Shown: positions 50,739-59,426 of the stretch, piece after piece | Layout of the letters: every line of letters starts with the position of its first letter | Position numbering within the stretch: position 1 is the first letter of the stretch | DNA from: Actinacidiphila bryophytorum | Lineage (GTDB): Bacteria > Actinomycetota > Actinomycetes > Streptomycetales > Streptomycetaceae | Length of the DNA stretch: 64,000 bases | Assembly: GCF_016916835.1 (NCBI RefSeq) | Contig: NZ_JAFFIX010000004.1 | Location: forward strand, 310,001 to 374,000 | Direction of reading: 5' to 3' | Notes under the pieces: model-generated | Seen by the model: only the letters and a program-made list of their open reading frames with translations | Told to the model about the DNA's origin: nothing | Databases searched by the model: none | Translations under genes and position numbers: made by a program

Positions 50739-51542
50739 GTGGAGAACGAGACGAAGCTGACGGCGGGCGACGCCGAACTGACCTTGGAGCCCGGGCACGG
50801 CTGCCGGATCGCCTCCCTGCGGATCGCGGGAACGGAACTCCTCCGCCAGGGCGACCGGTTCGGCGCCTTTCTTATGGTGCCGTGGGCGGGCAGAACCGAG
50901 AACGGGGTCTTCCGCAACGGCGGTGTCACCCACCAGCTCCCGGTCGACGCCCCGCCGCACGCGATCCACGGCACCGGGCGCCACGTCGCCTGGAAGGAGG
51001 CCGCCGCCCCGACCGAGACGACCGCGGCCTACTACTTCGACCTGGCCGACCCCTGGCCCTACCCGGGCCGGGTCACCCACACCGTGGAGCTGGCACCGCA
51101 CTCGGTCACCCTGACCATGAGCGTCGAGGCGGCGCCCGACGGCGACTCCTTCCCCGCGCAGGCCGGCTGGCACCCCTGGTGGCGGCGCAACCTCGGGCAG
51201 GGCGGCCAGGACGTCGAGCTGGCCTTCAGCGCCGAGTGGCAGGAGGAGCGCGGCGACAACCACCTGCCCAACGGCAACCGCATCGACCCCAAGCCCGGCC
51301 CCTGGGACGACTGCTTCGGCATGCCCGACGGCGTGGACGTGACGCTGACCTGGCCCGGCGAGATGCGCCTCGAAGTGCGCAGCCCCGCCCAGTGGGCGGT
51401 CATCTACGACGAGCAGCCCGAGGCGGTGTGCGTCGAGCCGCAGTCCGGCCCGCCCAACGGCCTGAACACCGCACCGCGGCTGGTCACCCCGATCGACCCG
51501 CTGGAGATCTCCACCGTCTGGACCTGGCACCGGATCGGCTGA
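50739..51542 (+). CDS. Aldose 1-epimerase family protein
   Basis: The 267-residue protein has MVPWAGRTENGVFRNGGVTH, the active-site HAIHGTGR, AGWHPWW and the Glu in VCVEPQSGPPNGLN, all marks of galactose mutarotases. It should interconvert sugar anomers; the exact sugar is not known. GTG 50739 follows a short leader. It precedes pyrE by about 100 bp on the same strand. Confidence 0.9.
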   Translation: MENETKLTAGDAELTLEPGHGCRIASLRIAGTELLRQGDRFGAFLMVPWAGRTENGVFRNGGVTHQLPVDAPPHAIHGTGRHVAWKEAAAPTETTAAYYFDLADPWPYPGRVTHTVELAPHSVTLTMSVEAAPDGDSFPAQAGWHPWWRRNLGQGGQDVELAFSAEWQEERGDNHLPNGNRIDPKPGPWDDCFGMPDGVDVTLTWPGEMRLEVRSPAQWAVIYDEQPEAVCVEPQSGPPNGLNTAPRLVTPIDPLEISTVWTWHRIG

Positions 51543-51640
51543 CGGCGGCCCTCCCGCCAAGGCCCCCGGCCCCGGAGACCGAACCCGGCCCCGTGACCTG
51601 CGCTTCGTGCGCCGGGTCGCGGGGCCGGATACTTGGGGGC

Positions 51641-52183
51641 ATGAGTGACGACGTACGCAGTGCGCTGCTGCAGCAGATCAAGGACAAGGCCGTGGTGCAC
51701 GGCAAGGTGACCCTCTCCTCCGGGATCGAGGCCGACTTCTACATCGACCTGCGCCGCATCACGCTGGACGGCGAGGCGGCACCGCTGGCCGGCCAGGTGA
51801 TGCTGGACCTGACCGCGGACCTGGACTTCGACGCGGTCGGCGGTCTGACGCTGGGCGCCGACCCGGTGGCCGGGGCGATGCTGCACGCCTCCGCCGCGCG
51901 CGGGAAGCGCCTTGACGCCTTCGTGGTGCGCAAGGCCAACAAGGCGCACGGGCTGCAGCGCCGTATCGAGGGCACCGAGGTCAAGGGCCGCCGGGTGCTG
52001 GTGGTGGAGGACACCTCGACCACCGGCGGCTCGCCGCTGACCGCGGTCGAGGCGGTCAGGGAGGCGGGCGGCGAGGTCGTCGCGGTCGCTGTGATCGTCG
52101 ACCGCGGGGCCGAGGCGAAGGTTACGCAGGAGGGTCTGCCGTATCTCGCCGCGTATTCGCTGGCCGACCTCGGTCTGGAGTGA
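51641..52183 (+). CDS. pyrE: Orotate phosphoribosyltransferase
   Basis: The 180-residue protein has the PRPP-binding loop VLVVEDTSTTGGSPLTAVEA, the ALLQQIKDKAVVHGKVTLSS start and GGLTLGADPVAGAM, all typical of PyrE. It makes orotidine monophosphate in pyrimidine synthesis. The ATG at 51641 has CTTGGGGGC just upstream. It stands alone between the epimerase and the parS-containing gap. Confidence 0.95.
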   Translation: MSDDVRSALLQQIKDKAVVHGKVTLSSGIEADFYIDLRRITLDGEAAPLAGQVMLDLTADLDFDAVGGLTLGADPVAGAMLHASAARGKRLDAFVVRKANKAHGLQRRIEGTEVKGRRVLVVEDTSTTGGSPLTAVEAVREAGGEVVAVAVIVDRGAEAKVTQEGLPYLAAYSLADLGLE

Positions 52184-52277
52184 GCTGCGGGCCGCCGCTG
52201 TCCGCATGGTGGTCGGCGGCGGCTCGGACGACCTCTCCCCGAAGGTGCTCTGACCTGCTCTTTTGCGGCCTCCGGGA

Positions 52278-52293
52278 TGTTTCACGTGAAACA
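52278..52293. promoter_or_regulatory. parS site (ParB-binding palindrome)
   Basis: TGTTTCACGTGAAACA is a perfect 16-bp palindrome containing the 14-bp GTTTCACGTGAAAC consensus of Streptomyces and other bacterial chromosomal parS sites. It is in the gap between pyrE and fba. Being in the ori-proximal cluster is inferred. Confidence 0.9.
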
Positions 52294-52420
52294 CCGGGCG
52301 GGCTGCGGGCAACTGCCCCCGTACCGAGGTGGTGTATCCGTTCGAGAATGGGAAGATAGGGCCGACGATGACGTCGCCACGCCAGCACCACCACCCCGCG
52401 GAATCTGAGGAGCGGAAACG

Positions 52421-53443
52421 ATGCCCATCGCAACCCCCGAGGTCTACAGCGACATGCTCGACCGGGCGAAGGCAGGCAAGTTCGCCTACCCGGCCATCAA
52501 TGTCACCTCGTCGCAGACGCTGCACGCCGCGCTGCGCGGCCTCGCCGAGGCGGAGAGCGACGGCATCATCCAGATCTCCACGGGCGGCGCGGAGTTCCTG
52601 GGCGGCCAGTACAGCAAGGACATGGTGACCGGCGCGGTCGCGCTCGCCGAGTTCGCGCACATCGTCGCCGAGAAGTACCCGGTCACCGTCGCGCTGCACA
52701 CCGACCACTGCCCGAAGGACAAGCTGGACGGCTACGTCCGCCCGCTGCTGGCGATCTCGCAGGAGCGCGTCGAGGCCGGCCGCAACCCGCTGTTCCAGTC
52801 CCACATGTGGGACGGCTCCGCCGAGAACCTGGACGACAACCTCGCCATCGCCAAGGAGCTGCTGGCCCAGGCGGCCAAGGCCAAGATCATCCTGGAGATG
52901 GAGATCACCCCGACGGGCGGTGAGGAGGACGGCGTCTCGCACGAGATCAACGACAACCTCTACACCACCGTCGACGACGCCTTCCGCACCGTCGACGCGG
53001 TGGGCCTCGGCGAGCAGGGCCGCTACCTGCTGGCTGCCTCCTTCGGCAACGTGCACGGCGTGTACAAGCCCGGCAACGTGGTGCTGCGCCCCTCCATCCT
53101 CAAGGAGCTGCAGGACGCGGTCGCCCAGAAGTACGGCAAGGCCAACGCCTTCGACTTCGTCTTCCACGGCGGCTCGGGTTCCACGATCGAGGAGATCAAC
53201 GAGGCGCTGGAGAACGGCGTCGTCAAGATGAACATCGACACCGACCTGCAGTACGCCTTCACCCGGCCCGTCGCCGGCCACATGTTCGCCAACTACGACG
53301 GTGTGCTGAAGGTCGACGGCGAGGTCGGCAACAAGAAGGCCTACGACCCGCGCGTGTGGGGCAAGGCGGCCGAGGCCGGCATGGCCGCACGCGTCGTCGT
53401 CGCTGCGGAGAACCTGCGCTCGGCGGGCAACAAGCGCAAGTAG
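52421..53443 (+). CDS. fba: Class II fructose-bisphosphate aldolase
   Basis: The 340-residue protein matches class II aldolases of actinobacteria, with zinc-binding VALHTDHCPKDKLDGYVRPL, EMEITPTGGEEDGVSHEIND, and the phosphate-site FVFHGGSGSTIEEINEA and KMNIDTDLQYAFTR. It splits fructose 1,6-bisphosphate in glycolysis. The ATG follows GAGGAGCGG. A strong terminator stands 69 bp beyond the stop. Confidence 0.97.
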   Translation: MPIATPEVYSDMLDRAKAGKFAYPAINVTSSQTLHAALRGLAEAESDGIIQISTGGAEFLGGQYSKDMVTGAVALAEFAHIVAEKYPVTVALHTDHCPKDKLDGYVRPLLAISQERVEAGRNPLFQSHMWDGSAENLDDNLAIAKELLAQAAKAKIILEMEITPTGGEEDGVSHEINDNLYTTVDDAFRTVDAVGLGEQGRYLLAASFGNVHGVYKPGNVVLRPSILKELQDAVAQKYGKANAFDFVFHGGSGSTIEEINEALENGVVKMNIDTDLQYAFTRPVAGHMFANYDGVLKVDGEVGNKKAYDPRVWGKAAEAGMAARVVVAAENLRSAGNKRK

Positions 53444-53511
53444 TCCCCCGTACGCGCGCCCCCGCGGGCGCCCGGTCCCGCCCCTGCGGGCGCCGAGTGC
53501 GCTGGACCGCG

Positions 53512-53543
53512 AAGGACCCCCGGCAACCTTGCCGGGGGTCCTT
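53512..53543 (+). terminator. Strong hairpin terminator after fba
   Basis: AAGGACCCCCGGCAA pairs perfectly over 15 bp with TTGCCGGGGGTCCTT around a 2-base loop, flanked by TTTCGC. It lies 69 bp after the fba stop and 31 bp before the next gene. Confidence 0.85.
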
Positions 53544-53573
53544 TCGCACGCCGGCTCGGGCAGACTGGAACCC

Positions 53574-53987
53574 ATGGCCAATCACGAGAACCTCCTCGGG
53601 GGTCCCGCCCCCACCCACCTGCCCGACGACCCGGAGCCGCGCGAACTGCTCGCCTCGGGGACCGCGCCCGCCGAGGTCGCGAAGAAGTACCCGGCGTCCT
53701 CGCTGGTCTGGGCGCAGCTCGCCGACGACGCCTTCGAGGCCGGCCGTGTCGTGGAGTCGTACGCCTACGCCCGCACCGGCTACCACCGCGGCCTCGACGC
53801 GCTGCGCAGGGCCGGCTGGAAGGGCCACGGGCCGGTGCCCTTCGAGCACGAGCCGAACCGCGGTTTCCTGCGTGCCCTGCACGCGCTGGGCCGCGCGGCC
53901 CAGGCCATCGGCGAGAACGACGAGTACGAGCGCTGCACCGTCTTCCTGCGGGACAGCTCGCCGACCGCGGCCGACACGCTGAGCTGA
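53574..53987 (+). CDS. DUF3151 protein
   Basis: The 137-residue protein matches actinobacterial DUF3151, with LLGGPAPTHLPDDPEPRELL, SLVWAQLADDAFEAGRVVES and YARTGYHRGLDALRRAGWKG. The family is a TPR-like helical protein of unknown function with frequent placement near fba. The ATG at 53574 is right after the terminator. Confidence 0.9.
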   Translation: MANHENLLGGPAPTHLPDDPEPRELLASGTAPAEVAKKYPASSLVWAQLADDAFEAGRVVESYAYARTGYHRGLDALRRAGWKGHGPVPFEHEPNRGFLRALHALGRAAQAIGENDEYERCTVFLRDSSPTAADTLS

Positions 53988-54279
53988 GCCCTGCAGAACA
54001 CGCTGAGCTGAGCCTTTGCGGGGCCGCCCCGGCCCCGCAACCCTGCCTCCTGCCCCGCGGGCGCGCGCCTTCCGCCGCCCGCGGCGCCATGTTGCAGTCC
54101 TGCCACAGACCCAGGGCGCATGGCCTGGCCACGTATCTGTGTGCGATTCTTGGCCCTGTTGTTCGGGTCGTACACACCTGTGTCCGGCCGTATGTCCACA
54201 CGCAGCACGGATATGCCATGGGGGGCCGGAGCAGGGCGGGCCGGGGCCGTGGGCCGGCTGCGCGGCCGCAGGGGGAGTC

Positions 54280-55164
54280 TTGGCAGCACAGCGCAGCGGG
54301 CGTCGTCATGGGCGCCGGCGGGCGAAGAAGCGCGCCGCCATAGCCGGGCCGCTGGCCCTCGGCGTGATCCTCCTCGTGGTCGCCACCGCCGGATACGCGG
54401 CCTGGCACAAGACGCAGCAGGCAGGCGGCTCCGCGGCGCTGGACGACGGTGTCAGGGCCACGGCCACCACCGCCCCGCCGTCCGCCGGGGAGGTGGACAG
54501 CAGCCGCAGCCCCTCCGCGACGCCGTCCGCCTCCCACACCGCGGCCACCACCCCGCCGAGCCCGTCGCGTACGCCCTCGGCGCCCCCGCCGATGTCCGTG
54601 CCGAAGTCCGGCACCGGGACCTTCAGCATCGCCAAGGCCGACGGCAGCGCGTCGGGCCACGGCCTGATCCGCCGCTACAAGGTCGAGGTCGAGGGCGGCA
54701 TCTCGCTGTCCGCCACCGACGCGGCCCACGAGATCGCCGCCATCCTGGCCAACCCGCGCGGCTGGACCGCCGACGGCCACGACGGCTTCCAGCTGGTCTC
54801 CTCCGGCCGCGCCGACTTCGTGATCAAGATCGCGACGCCGGACACCGTGGACGACATCTGCGGTGCCGCGGGCCTGCTCACCCGCGGCGAGGTCAACTGC
54901 GACGTCGGCGCGACCGTCGTGGTCAACCTCAAGCGCTGGATGCTGGGCTCACCGGAGTTCGACGGCCCCATCGAGGGCTACCGGGCGCTGATCATCAACC
55001 ACGAGGTCGGCCACCGCATCGGCCACCACCACGAGGGCTGCCCGGGACCCGGCAGGCCCGCCCCGGTGATGATGCAGCAGATCAAGGGCCTCAAGGGCTG
55101 CACCGCCAACCAGTGGCCCTACGACAGCCACGGGCGCTACATCTCAGGGCCGCCGGTCGCCTGA
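54280..55164 (+). CDS. DUF3152 zinc-metalloprotease-like membrane protein
   Basis: After a basic start (RRRAKKRAAIAG) there is one membrane anchor PLALGVILLVVATAGYAAW, then a Ser/Thr/Pro linker of about 80 residues. The DUF3152 domain ends in the metzincin-like ALIINHEVGHRIGHHHEGC, with Met in APVMMQQIKGLKGC. It should be an extracytoplasmic Zn-protease-like protein; activity is unproven. No ATG is in frame near the anchor; the TTG at 54280 with GGGGGAG upstream fits best, but longer starts exist. Confidence 0.8.
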   Translation: MAAQRSGRRHGRRRAKKRAAIAGPLALGVILLVVATAGYAAWHKTQQAGGSAALDDGVRATATTAPPSAGEVDSSRSPSATPSASHTAATTPPSPSRTPSAPPPMSVPKSGTGTFSIAKADGSASGHGLIRRYKVEVEGGISLSATDAAHEIAAILANPRGWTADGHDGFQLVSSGRADFVIKIATPDTVDDICGAAGLLTRGEVNCDVGATVVVNLKRWMLGSPEFDGPIEGYRALIINHEVGHRIGHHHEGCPGPGRPAPVMMQQIKGLKGCTANQWPYDSHGRYISGPPVA

Positions 55165-55279
55165 CCCGCACCGTGCGGCGGCGCGCCGCGGGAAGGCCGG
55201 GCCTTGCCGGATGCGTCCGCACCGCAGATGATCGCGGCGTGGCCCGGTGATCCCGGGCGACCCGTTCTGGAGGTAACCC

Positions 55280-56116
55280 ATGTCCGATGCACCGACCGAC
55301 GAGGCGGCGACCCCGAACCTCTCGTTCGAGGGCAGCACGCCGTACGAGGACTACGTACAGGCGACCGTACTCACCCATCTGCAGCACCCGCTGTCCGACG
55401 AGCCCGGCGAGATGGCCTTCCTGGTCACCACCCAGGTCATGGAGCTGTGGTTCACCCTGCTGGTCCACGAGTGGACCACCGCCGCCCGCGCCCTGCGGCA
55501 GGACGACCTGCCCACGGCGATGGCCGCCCTGCACCGCAGCCTGCCGGAGCTGGAGTCGCTGAACGCCTCCTGGAAGCCGATCGCGCACCTGACCCCCGGG
55601 CAGTTCAACGCCTACCGCTCCGCACTCGGCGAGGGCTCCGGCTTCCAGTCCGCGATGTACCGCCGGCTGGAGTTCCTGCTCGGCGACAAGTCCGCGTCCA
55701 TGCTCGTCCCGCACCGCGGCACCCCCAGCGCCCACGCCGAGCTGGAGAAGGCCCTCACCGAGCCGAGCCTGTACGACGAGGTCCTGCGGCTGCTCCACCG
55801 GCGCGGCTACGCCATCCCCGCCGACGTGCTCGACCGCGACCCGGCCCTGCGCCACGAGCCGCACCCGCAGGTCGAACAGGCCTGGCAGCGCGTCTACGCG
55901 GCCGACGACCAGGACTCCGACCTCATCAGGCTCGGCGAGACCCTCACCGACGTGGCCGAGTACGTGTGGCGCTGGCGCAACGACCACCTCGTGGCGACCC
56001 GCCGCGCGATGGGCGCCAAGACCGGCACCGGCGGCTCCGCGGGGGTGGCCTGGCTGGAGAAGCGCGCCGCCAAGAACGTCTTCCCCGAGCTGTGGACGGC
56101 CCGCAGCCATGTCTGA
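55280..56116 (+). CDS. Tryptophan 2,3-dioxygenase-family protein
   Basis: The 278-residue protein matches the TDO family, with MAFLVTTQVMELWFTLLVHE, YRSALGEGSGFQSAMYRRLE, the proximal haem His in WRNDHLVATRRAMG and KTGTGGSAGVAWLEKRA. It should open the indole ring of tryptophan to N-formylkynurenine. The active-site His seen in well-studied TDOs (HQ in their FxxxHQ) is Thr here (TTQ), common in Streptomyces members as far as I recall. It overlaps the kynureninase gene by 8 bp, which supports the pathway. Confidence 0.85.
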   Translation: MSDAPTDEAATPNLSFEGSTPYEDYVQATVLTHLQHPLSDEPGEMAFLVTTQVMELWFTLLVHEWTTAARALRQDDLPTAMAALHRSLPELESLNASWKPIAHLTPGQFNAYRSALGEGSGFQSAMYRRLEFLLGDKSASMLVPHRGTPSAHAELEKALTEPSLYDEVLRLLHRRGYAIPADVLDRDPALRHEPHPQVEQAWQRVYAADDQDSDLIRLGETLTDVAEYVWRWRNDHLVATRRAMGAKTGTGGSAGVAWLEKRAAKNVFPELWTARSHV

Positions 56117-57323
56117 CCCGACCCGCGCCCCCGAGCTGACCGCGCGCGCCGCCGCCCTGGACGCCGCCGACCCGCTCGCGGCGGTACGCGACCGCTTCGT
56201 GCTCGACGACGCCACCGTCTACCTCGACGGCAACTCGCTGGGCGCGCTGCCTGCCGAGGTGCTGCCCCGGCTCGCCGACGTCGTCACCAGGGAGTGGGGC
56301 GAGCTGCGCATCAGGTCCTGGGAGGAGAGCGGCTGGTGGACCGCACCCGAGCGGATCGGCGACCGTATAGCCCCGCTCGTCGGCGCCGCACCGGGCCAGG
56401 TCGTGGTCGGCGACTCCACCAGCGTCAACGTCTTCAAGGCCCTGGTCGCCGCGGTGCGGATGGCGCCGCCCGGGCGGACCGAGATCCTGGTCGACGCCGC
56501 CACCTTCCCCACCGACGGCTACATCGCCGCCGCCGCGGCCCGGCTGACCGGCCACACCGTTCGGCCCGTGCCCGCCGCCGAGGTCGGCGCCGCCGCAGGA
56601 CCCGCGACGGCCGCCGCCCTGGTCAACCACGTCGACTACCGCACCGGGCGGCTGCACGACATGGGCGGCACGACCGCCGCCCTGCACGCCGCGGGCGCGC
56701 TCGCGGTGTGGGACCTGTGCCACAGCGCGGGCGCCCTGCCGGTCGCCCTGGACGCCGACGGGGTCGACCTCGCCGTCGGCTGCACCTACAAGTACCTCAA
56801 CGGCGGCCCCGGCTCGCCCGCCTACCTCTACGTACGCCGCGAGCTGCAGCCGCGCTTCGACTCGCCGCTGCCCGGCTGGAACTCGCACGCCGACCCCTTC
56901 GGCATGGCCCCCGGCTACCAGCCCGCAGAAGGCGCCGTGCGCGGCCGGGTCGGCACCCCCGAGATCCTCTCGCTGCTGGCCCTGGAAGCGGCGCTCGACG
57001 TCTGGGACGGCGTCACGACCGAGGACGTACGGGCCAAGAGCCTCGCGCTGACCGACTTCTTCCTGGACTGCACCGCGGCGCTGCTGCCGGCGGGCCGCGC
57101 CGAATTCGTCACGCCCGCACCGCACGCGGAACGCGGCAGCCAGGTGTCGCTGCGCTGCGCAGGCGCCGCCGAGGTGATGCGCGAACTGACCGCCAGAGGC
57201 GTCGTCGGCGACTTCCGGCCGCCCGACATCCTCCGCTTCGGCTTCACCCCGCTCTACACCCGCTACGCCGACGCACTGCGCGCCGCCCGCATACTGGCCG
57301 ACGTGACCGAAGGGACCGCCTGA
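56109..57323 (+). CDS. kynU: Kynureninase
   Basis: The 404-residue protein matches PLP-dependent kynureninase, with VYLDGNSLGALPAEVLPRL, VVGDSTSVNVFKALVAAVRM, the PLP lysine in VDLAVGCTYKYLNGGPGSPA and FDSPLPGWNSHADPF. It cleaves kynurenine to anthranilate and alanine. It overlaps the dioxygenase gene and precedes an alpha/beta hydrolase by 3 bp, so this is a tryptophan catabolic operon. Confidence 0.95.
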   Translation: MSDPTRAPELTARAAALDAADPLAAVRDRFVLDDATVYLDGNSLGALPAEVLPRLADVVTREWGELRIRSWEESGWWTAPERIGDRIAPLVGAAPGQVVVGDSTSVNVFKALVAAVRMAPPGRTEILVDAATFPTDGYIAAAAARLTGHTVRPVPAAEVGAAAGPATAAALVNHVDYRTGRLHDMGGTTAALHAAGALAVWDLCHSAGALPVALDADGVDLAVGCTYKYLNGGPGSPAYLYVRRELQPRFDSPLPGWNSHADPFGMAPGYQPAEGAVRGRVGTPEILSLLALEAALDVWDGVTTEDVRAKSLALTDFFLDCTAALLPAGRAEFVTPAPHAERGSQVSLRCAGAAEVMRELTARGVVGDFRPPDILRFGFTPLYTRYADALRAARILADVTEGTA

Positions 57324-57326
57324 CCG

Positions 57327-58217
57327 ATGGCTGCCGACTCCGCCGCGCCCCCGCCCCCGTCCGCGGCCGAGGCGGAGGAGGCGTCGGCCTTCGGGCACGC
57401 ACCGGTGCCCGCGGACGCCACCGCCCGCTACGGCGACCAGGAGCGGCAGCTGGTCGACTTCTACCGCCCGCGCGCCACCCGGGGCGCCGACCCCCGCCCC
57501 GCCCCGCTCGTCGCCGTCCTGCACGGCGGCGCCTGGCGCGCTCCCTACGACCGCGCCCACATCTCCCCGCTGGCCGCCCACCTGGCCGCACAGGGCTTCG
57601 CGGTGGCCTCCGTGGAATACCGCACCGGCGCCCCGGGCCAGGCCGCCGTCGCGGGCCGCTGGCCCGACACCTTCGACGACGTGGCCGCCGCGGTCGACGC
57701 ACTGCCCGAGCTGGCCGTACAGGCGCTGGGCGCCGACCTGGTCGACCCGCGCCGCGTCGTGCTCACCGGGCACAGCGCGGGCGGCCACCTCGCGCTGTGG
57801 GCCGCAGCCCGGCACGTCCTGCCCCCCGGATCCCGCTGGCACCGCCCCTCACCTCCCCCCCTGCGTGGCGTCGTGGCGCTCGCCCCCATAGCCGACTTCA
57901 CCTCGGCGATGCGGCTGCGGGTCTGCTCCGACGCGGTGATCGAGCTGCTCGGCGGCCCGGACCACCTCACGGCCCGCCTCCCGCACACCGACCCCGCCGC
58001 CCTGCTCCCCACCGGCATCCCCGTCACCATCGTGCACGGCACCACCGACATCGACGTCCCCCCGCAGGTCAGCCAGTCATTCGCCCGCGCGGCAGCCGCA
58101 GCCGGCGAAGAAGTCGTCACCGCCTGGCTCCCCGACGTGGGCCACTTCCCCCTGATCGACCCCGCCACCCCCGCGGTGTCGGCCGTCACCGACGAAATCG
58201 CCCAACTGGCCTGGTGA
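57327..58217 (+). CDS. Alpha/beta hydrolase, probable kynurenine formamidase
   Basis: The 296-residue protein has the oxyanion loop VLHGGAWRAPYDRAHISPLA, the nucleophile GHSAGGHLALW, an Asp in GTTDIDVPP and His in VGHFPLIDP. This is the layout of alpha/beta hydrolase formamidases. Encoded 3 bp after kynureninase and with the dioxygenase ahead, it is the likely step converting N-formylkynurenine to kynurenine. A general esterase is possible. Confidence 0.85.
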   Translation: MAADSAAPPPPSAAEAEEASAFGHAPVPADATARYGDQERQLVDFYRPRATRGADPRPAPLVAVLHGGAWRAPYDRAHISPLAAHLAAQGFAVASVEYRTGAPGQAAVAGRWPDTFDDVAAAVDALPELAVQALGADLVDPRRVVLTGHSAGGHLALWAAARHVLPPGSRWHRPSPPPLRGVVALAPIADFTSAMRLRVCSDAVIELLGGPDHLTARLPHTDPAALLPTGIPVTIVHGTTDIDVPPQVSQSFARAAAAAGEEVVTAWLPDVGHFPLIDPATPAVSAVTDEIAQLAW

Positions 58218-58308
58218 CGACCCCCGGGCGTCCCCACCACCGGGGGGTGACTGCCACCTGCGGCGGGCTTTGCACGGTCACCCTCTGCGCAGAGGGCGAG
58301 CCATCAGG

Positions 58309-58403
58309 GGTGCGGGGAACTGCGCGCCCAGCCACAACGCACCGTGACGCTGAACGCAACAGGAAGTGGCACTCACCCAGGGGTGCGGGGAACTGCGCGC
58401 GCG
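58309..58403. repeat. Two copies of a Streptomyces intergenic repeat
   Basis: CAGGGGTGCGGGGAACTGCG occurs near 58309 and again near 58378, each running on into GCGC. This motif (often AGGGGCGCGGGGAACTGCGC) is widely scattered between Streptomyces genes. It lies in the gap between the hydrolase and crp; the rest of the gap holds no gene. Confidence 0.7.
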
Positions 58404-58487
58404 CAACCCACCACCGGGGCCAAGGCGCGCGGGCCACCGCAAGTGGCACCCCCCTCCGAGGGCGCCGCGGCCTAGCGGCTGGGCGGC

Positions 58488-59162
58488 CTAGCGGCTGCGC
58501 TTGGCCAGCCGCTCGACGTCGAGCAGGATCACCGCCCGCGCCTCAAGGCGCAGCCACCCACGTCCCGCGAAATCGGCGAGAGCCTTGTTCACCGTCTCGC
58601 GCGACGCCCCCACGAGCTGCGCGAGCTCCTCCTGCGTGAGGTCGTGGACGACGTGGATGCCCTCCTCGGACTGGACGCCGAAGCGCCGCGAGAGGTCGAG
58701 CAGCGCCTTGGCGACGCGCCCGGGCACGTCGGAGAAGACCAGGTCGGACATGACGTCGTTGGTGCGCCGCAGCCTGCGGGCGACGGCACGCAGCAGCGCC
58801 GTGGAGACCTCGGGCCGTACGTTCAGCCAGGGCTGCAGGTCACCGTGGCCGAGCCCGAGCAGCTTCAGCTCGGTGAGCGCGGTGGCGGTGGCGGTCCGCG
58901 GCCCGGGGTCGAAGAGCGACAGCTCACCGATCAGCTCACCGGGTCCGACGACGGCGAGCATGTTCTCGCGGCCGTCGGGCGAGGTGCGGTGCAGCTTGAC
59001 CTTGCCTTCGGTGACGACGTACAGCCGGTCCCCGGGGTCGCCCTCGTGGAACAGCGAGTCGCCACGTGCGAGCGTGACCTCGGTCATGGAGGCACGCAGT
59101 TCAGCGGCCTGCTCGTCGTCGAGCGCCGCGAAAAGCGGGGCACGGCGCAGAACGTCGTCCAC
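58488..59162 (-). CDS. crp: Crp/Fnr-family cyclic-nucleotide regulator
   Basis: The 224-residue protein is nearly the Streptomyces Crp in pattern: GDSLFHEGDPGDRLYVVTEG and GELIGELSLFDPGPRTATAT in the ligand domain, and LTQEELAQLVGASRETVNKA in the helix-turn-helix. It controls germination, growth and secondary metabolism in that genus. The GTG at 59162 with GGAGAG upstream gives the usual VDDVLRRAPLF start; longer starts exist. A near-consensus Crp box lies upstream. Confidence 0.93.
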   Translation of the reverse strand: MDDVLRRAPLFAALDDEQAAELRASMTEVTLARGDSLFHEGDPGDRLYVVTEGKVKLHRTSPDGRENMLAVVGPGELIGELSLFDPGPRTATATALTELKLLGLGHGDLQPWLNVRPEVSTALLRAVARRLRRTNDVMSDLVFSDVPGRVAKALLDLSRRFGVQSEEGIHVVHDLTQEELAQLVGASRETVNKALADFAGRGWLRLEARAVILLDVERLAKRSR

Positions 59163-59220
59163 GAGCTCTCTCCTTGTCGGCATCGCTGGGATGTCCCCAT
59201 GATGCATGACGTCTCAAACA

Positions 59221-59234
59221 GTGCGATCAATCAC
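59221..59234. promoter_or_regulatory. Possible Crp box upstream of crp
   Basis: GTGCGATCAATCAC has the GTG-N8-CAC frame of the Streptomyces Crp motif (GTG-N6-GNCAC) with one mismatch at the G. It lies 59 bp upstream of the crp start and 193 bp before nth, so autoregulation or shared control is possible. Confidence 0.4.
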
Positions 59235-59426
59235 AAGGATGTCTTATCCGGGGCCGTATCCGTGCTCCGGGGGTCCGATTGGGCGTCCTCCGAGGTGTCC
59301 TCGGCGGCTGAACGGGTGGCCGCGACGGCGAATTCCGCTGTCAGCGAACGACTGTCGCCGCACGCCCGCCGACACCGGCCCCGCGGATCTCCGCCGGGTG
59401 TCGGTGGCGGCCCGTAGTCTGGCGGC

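Noticed and set aside
56294..58639. A 781-codon plus-strand frame through kynU and the hydrolase
   Set aside because: It is an Arg-rich out-of-frame shadow of two recognisable genes.
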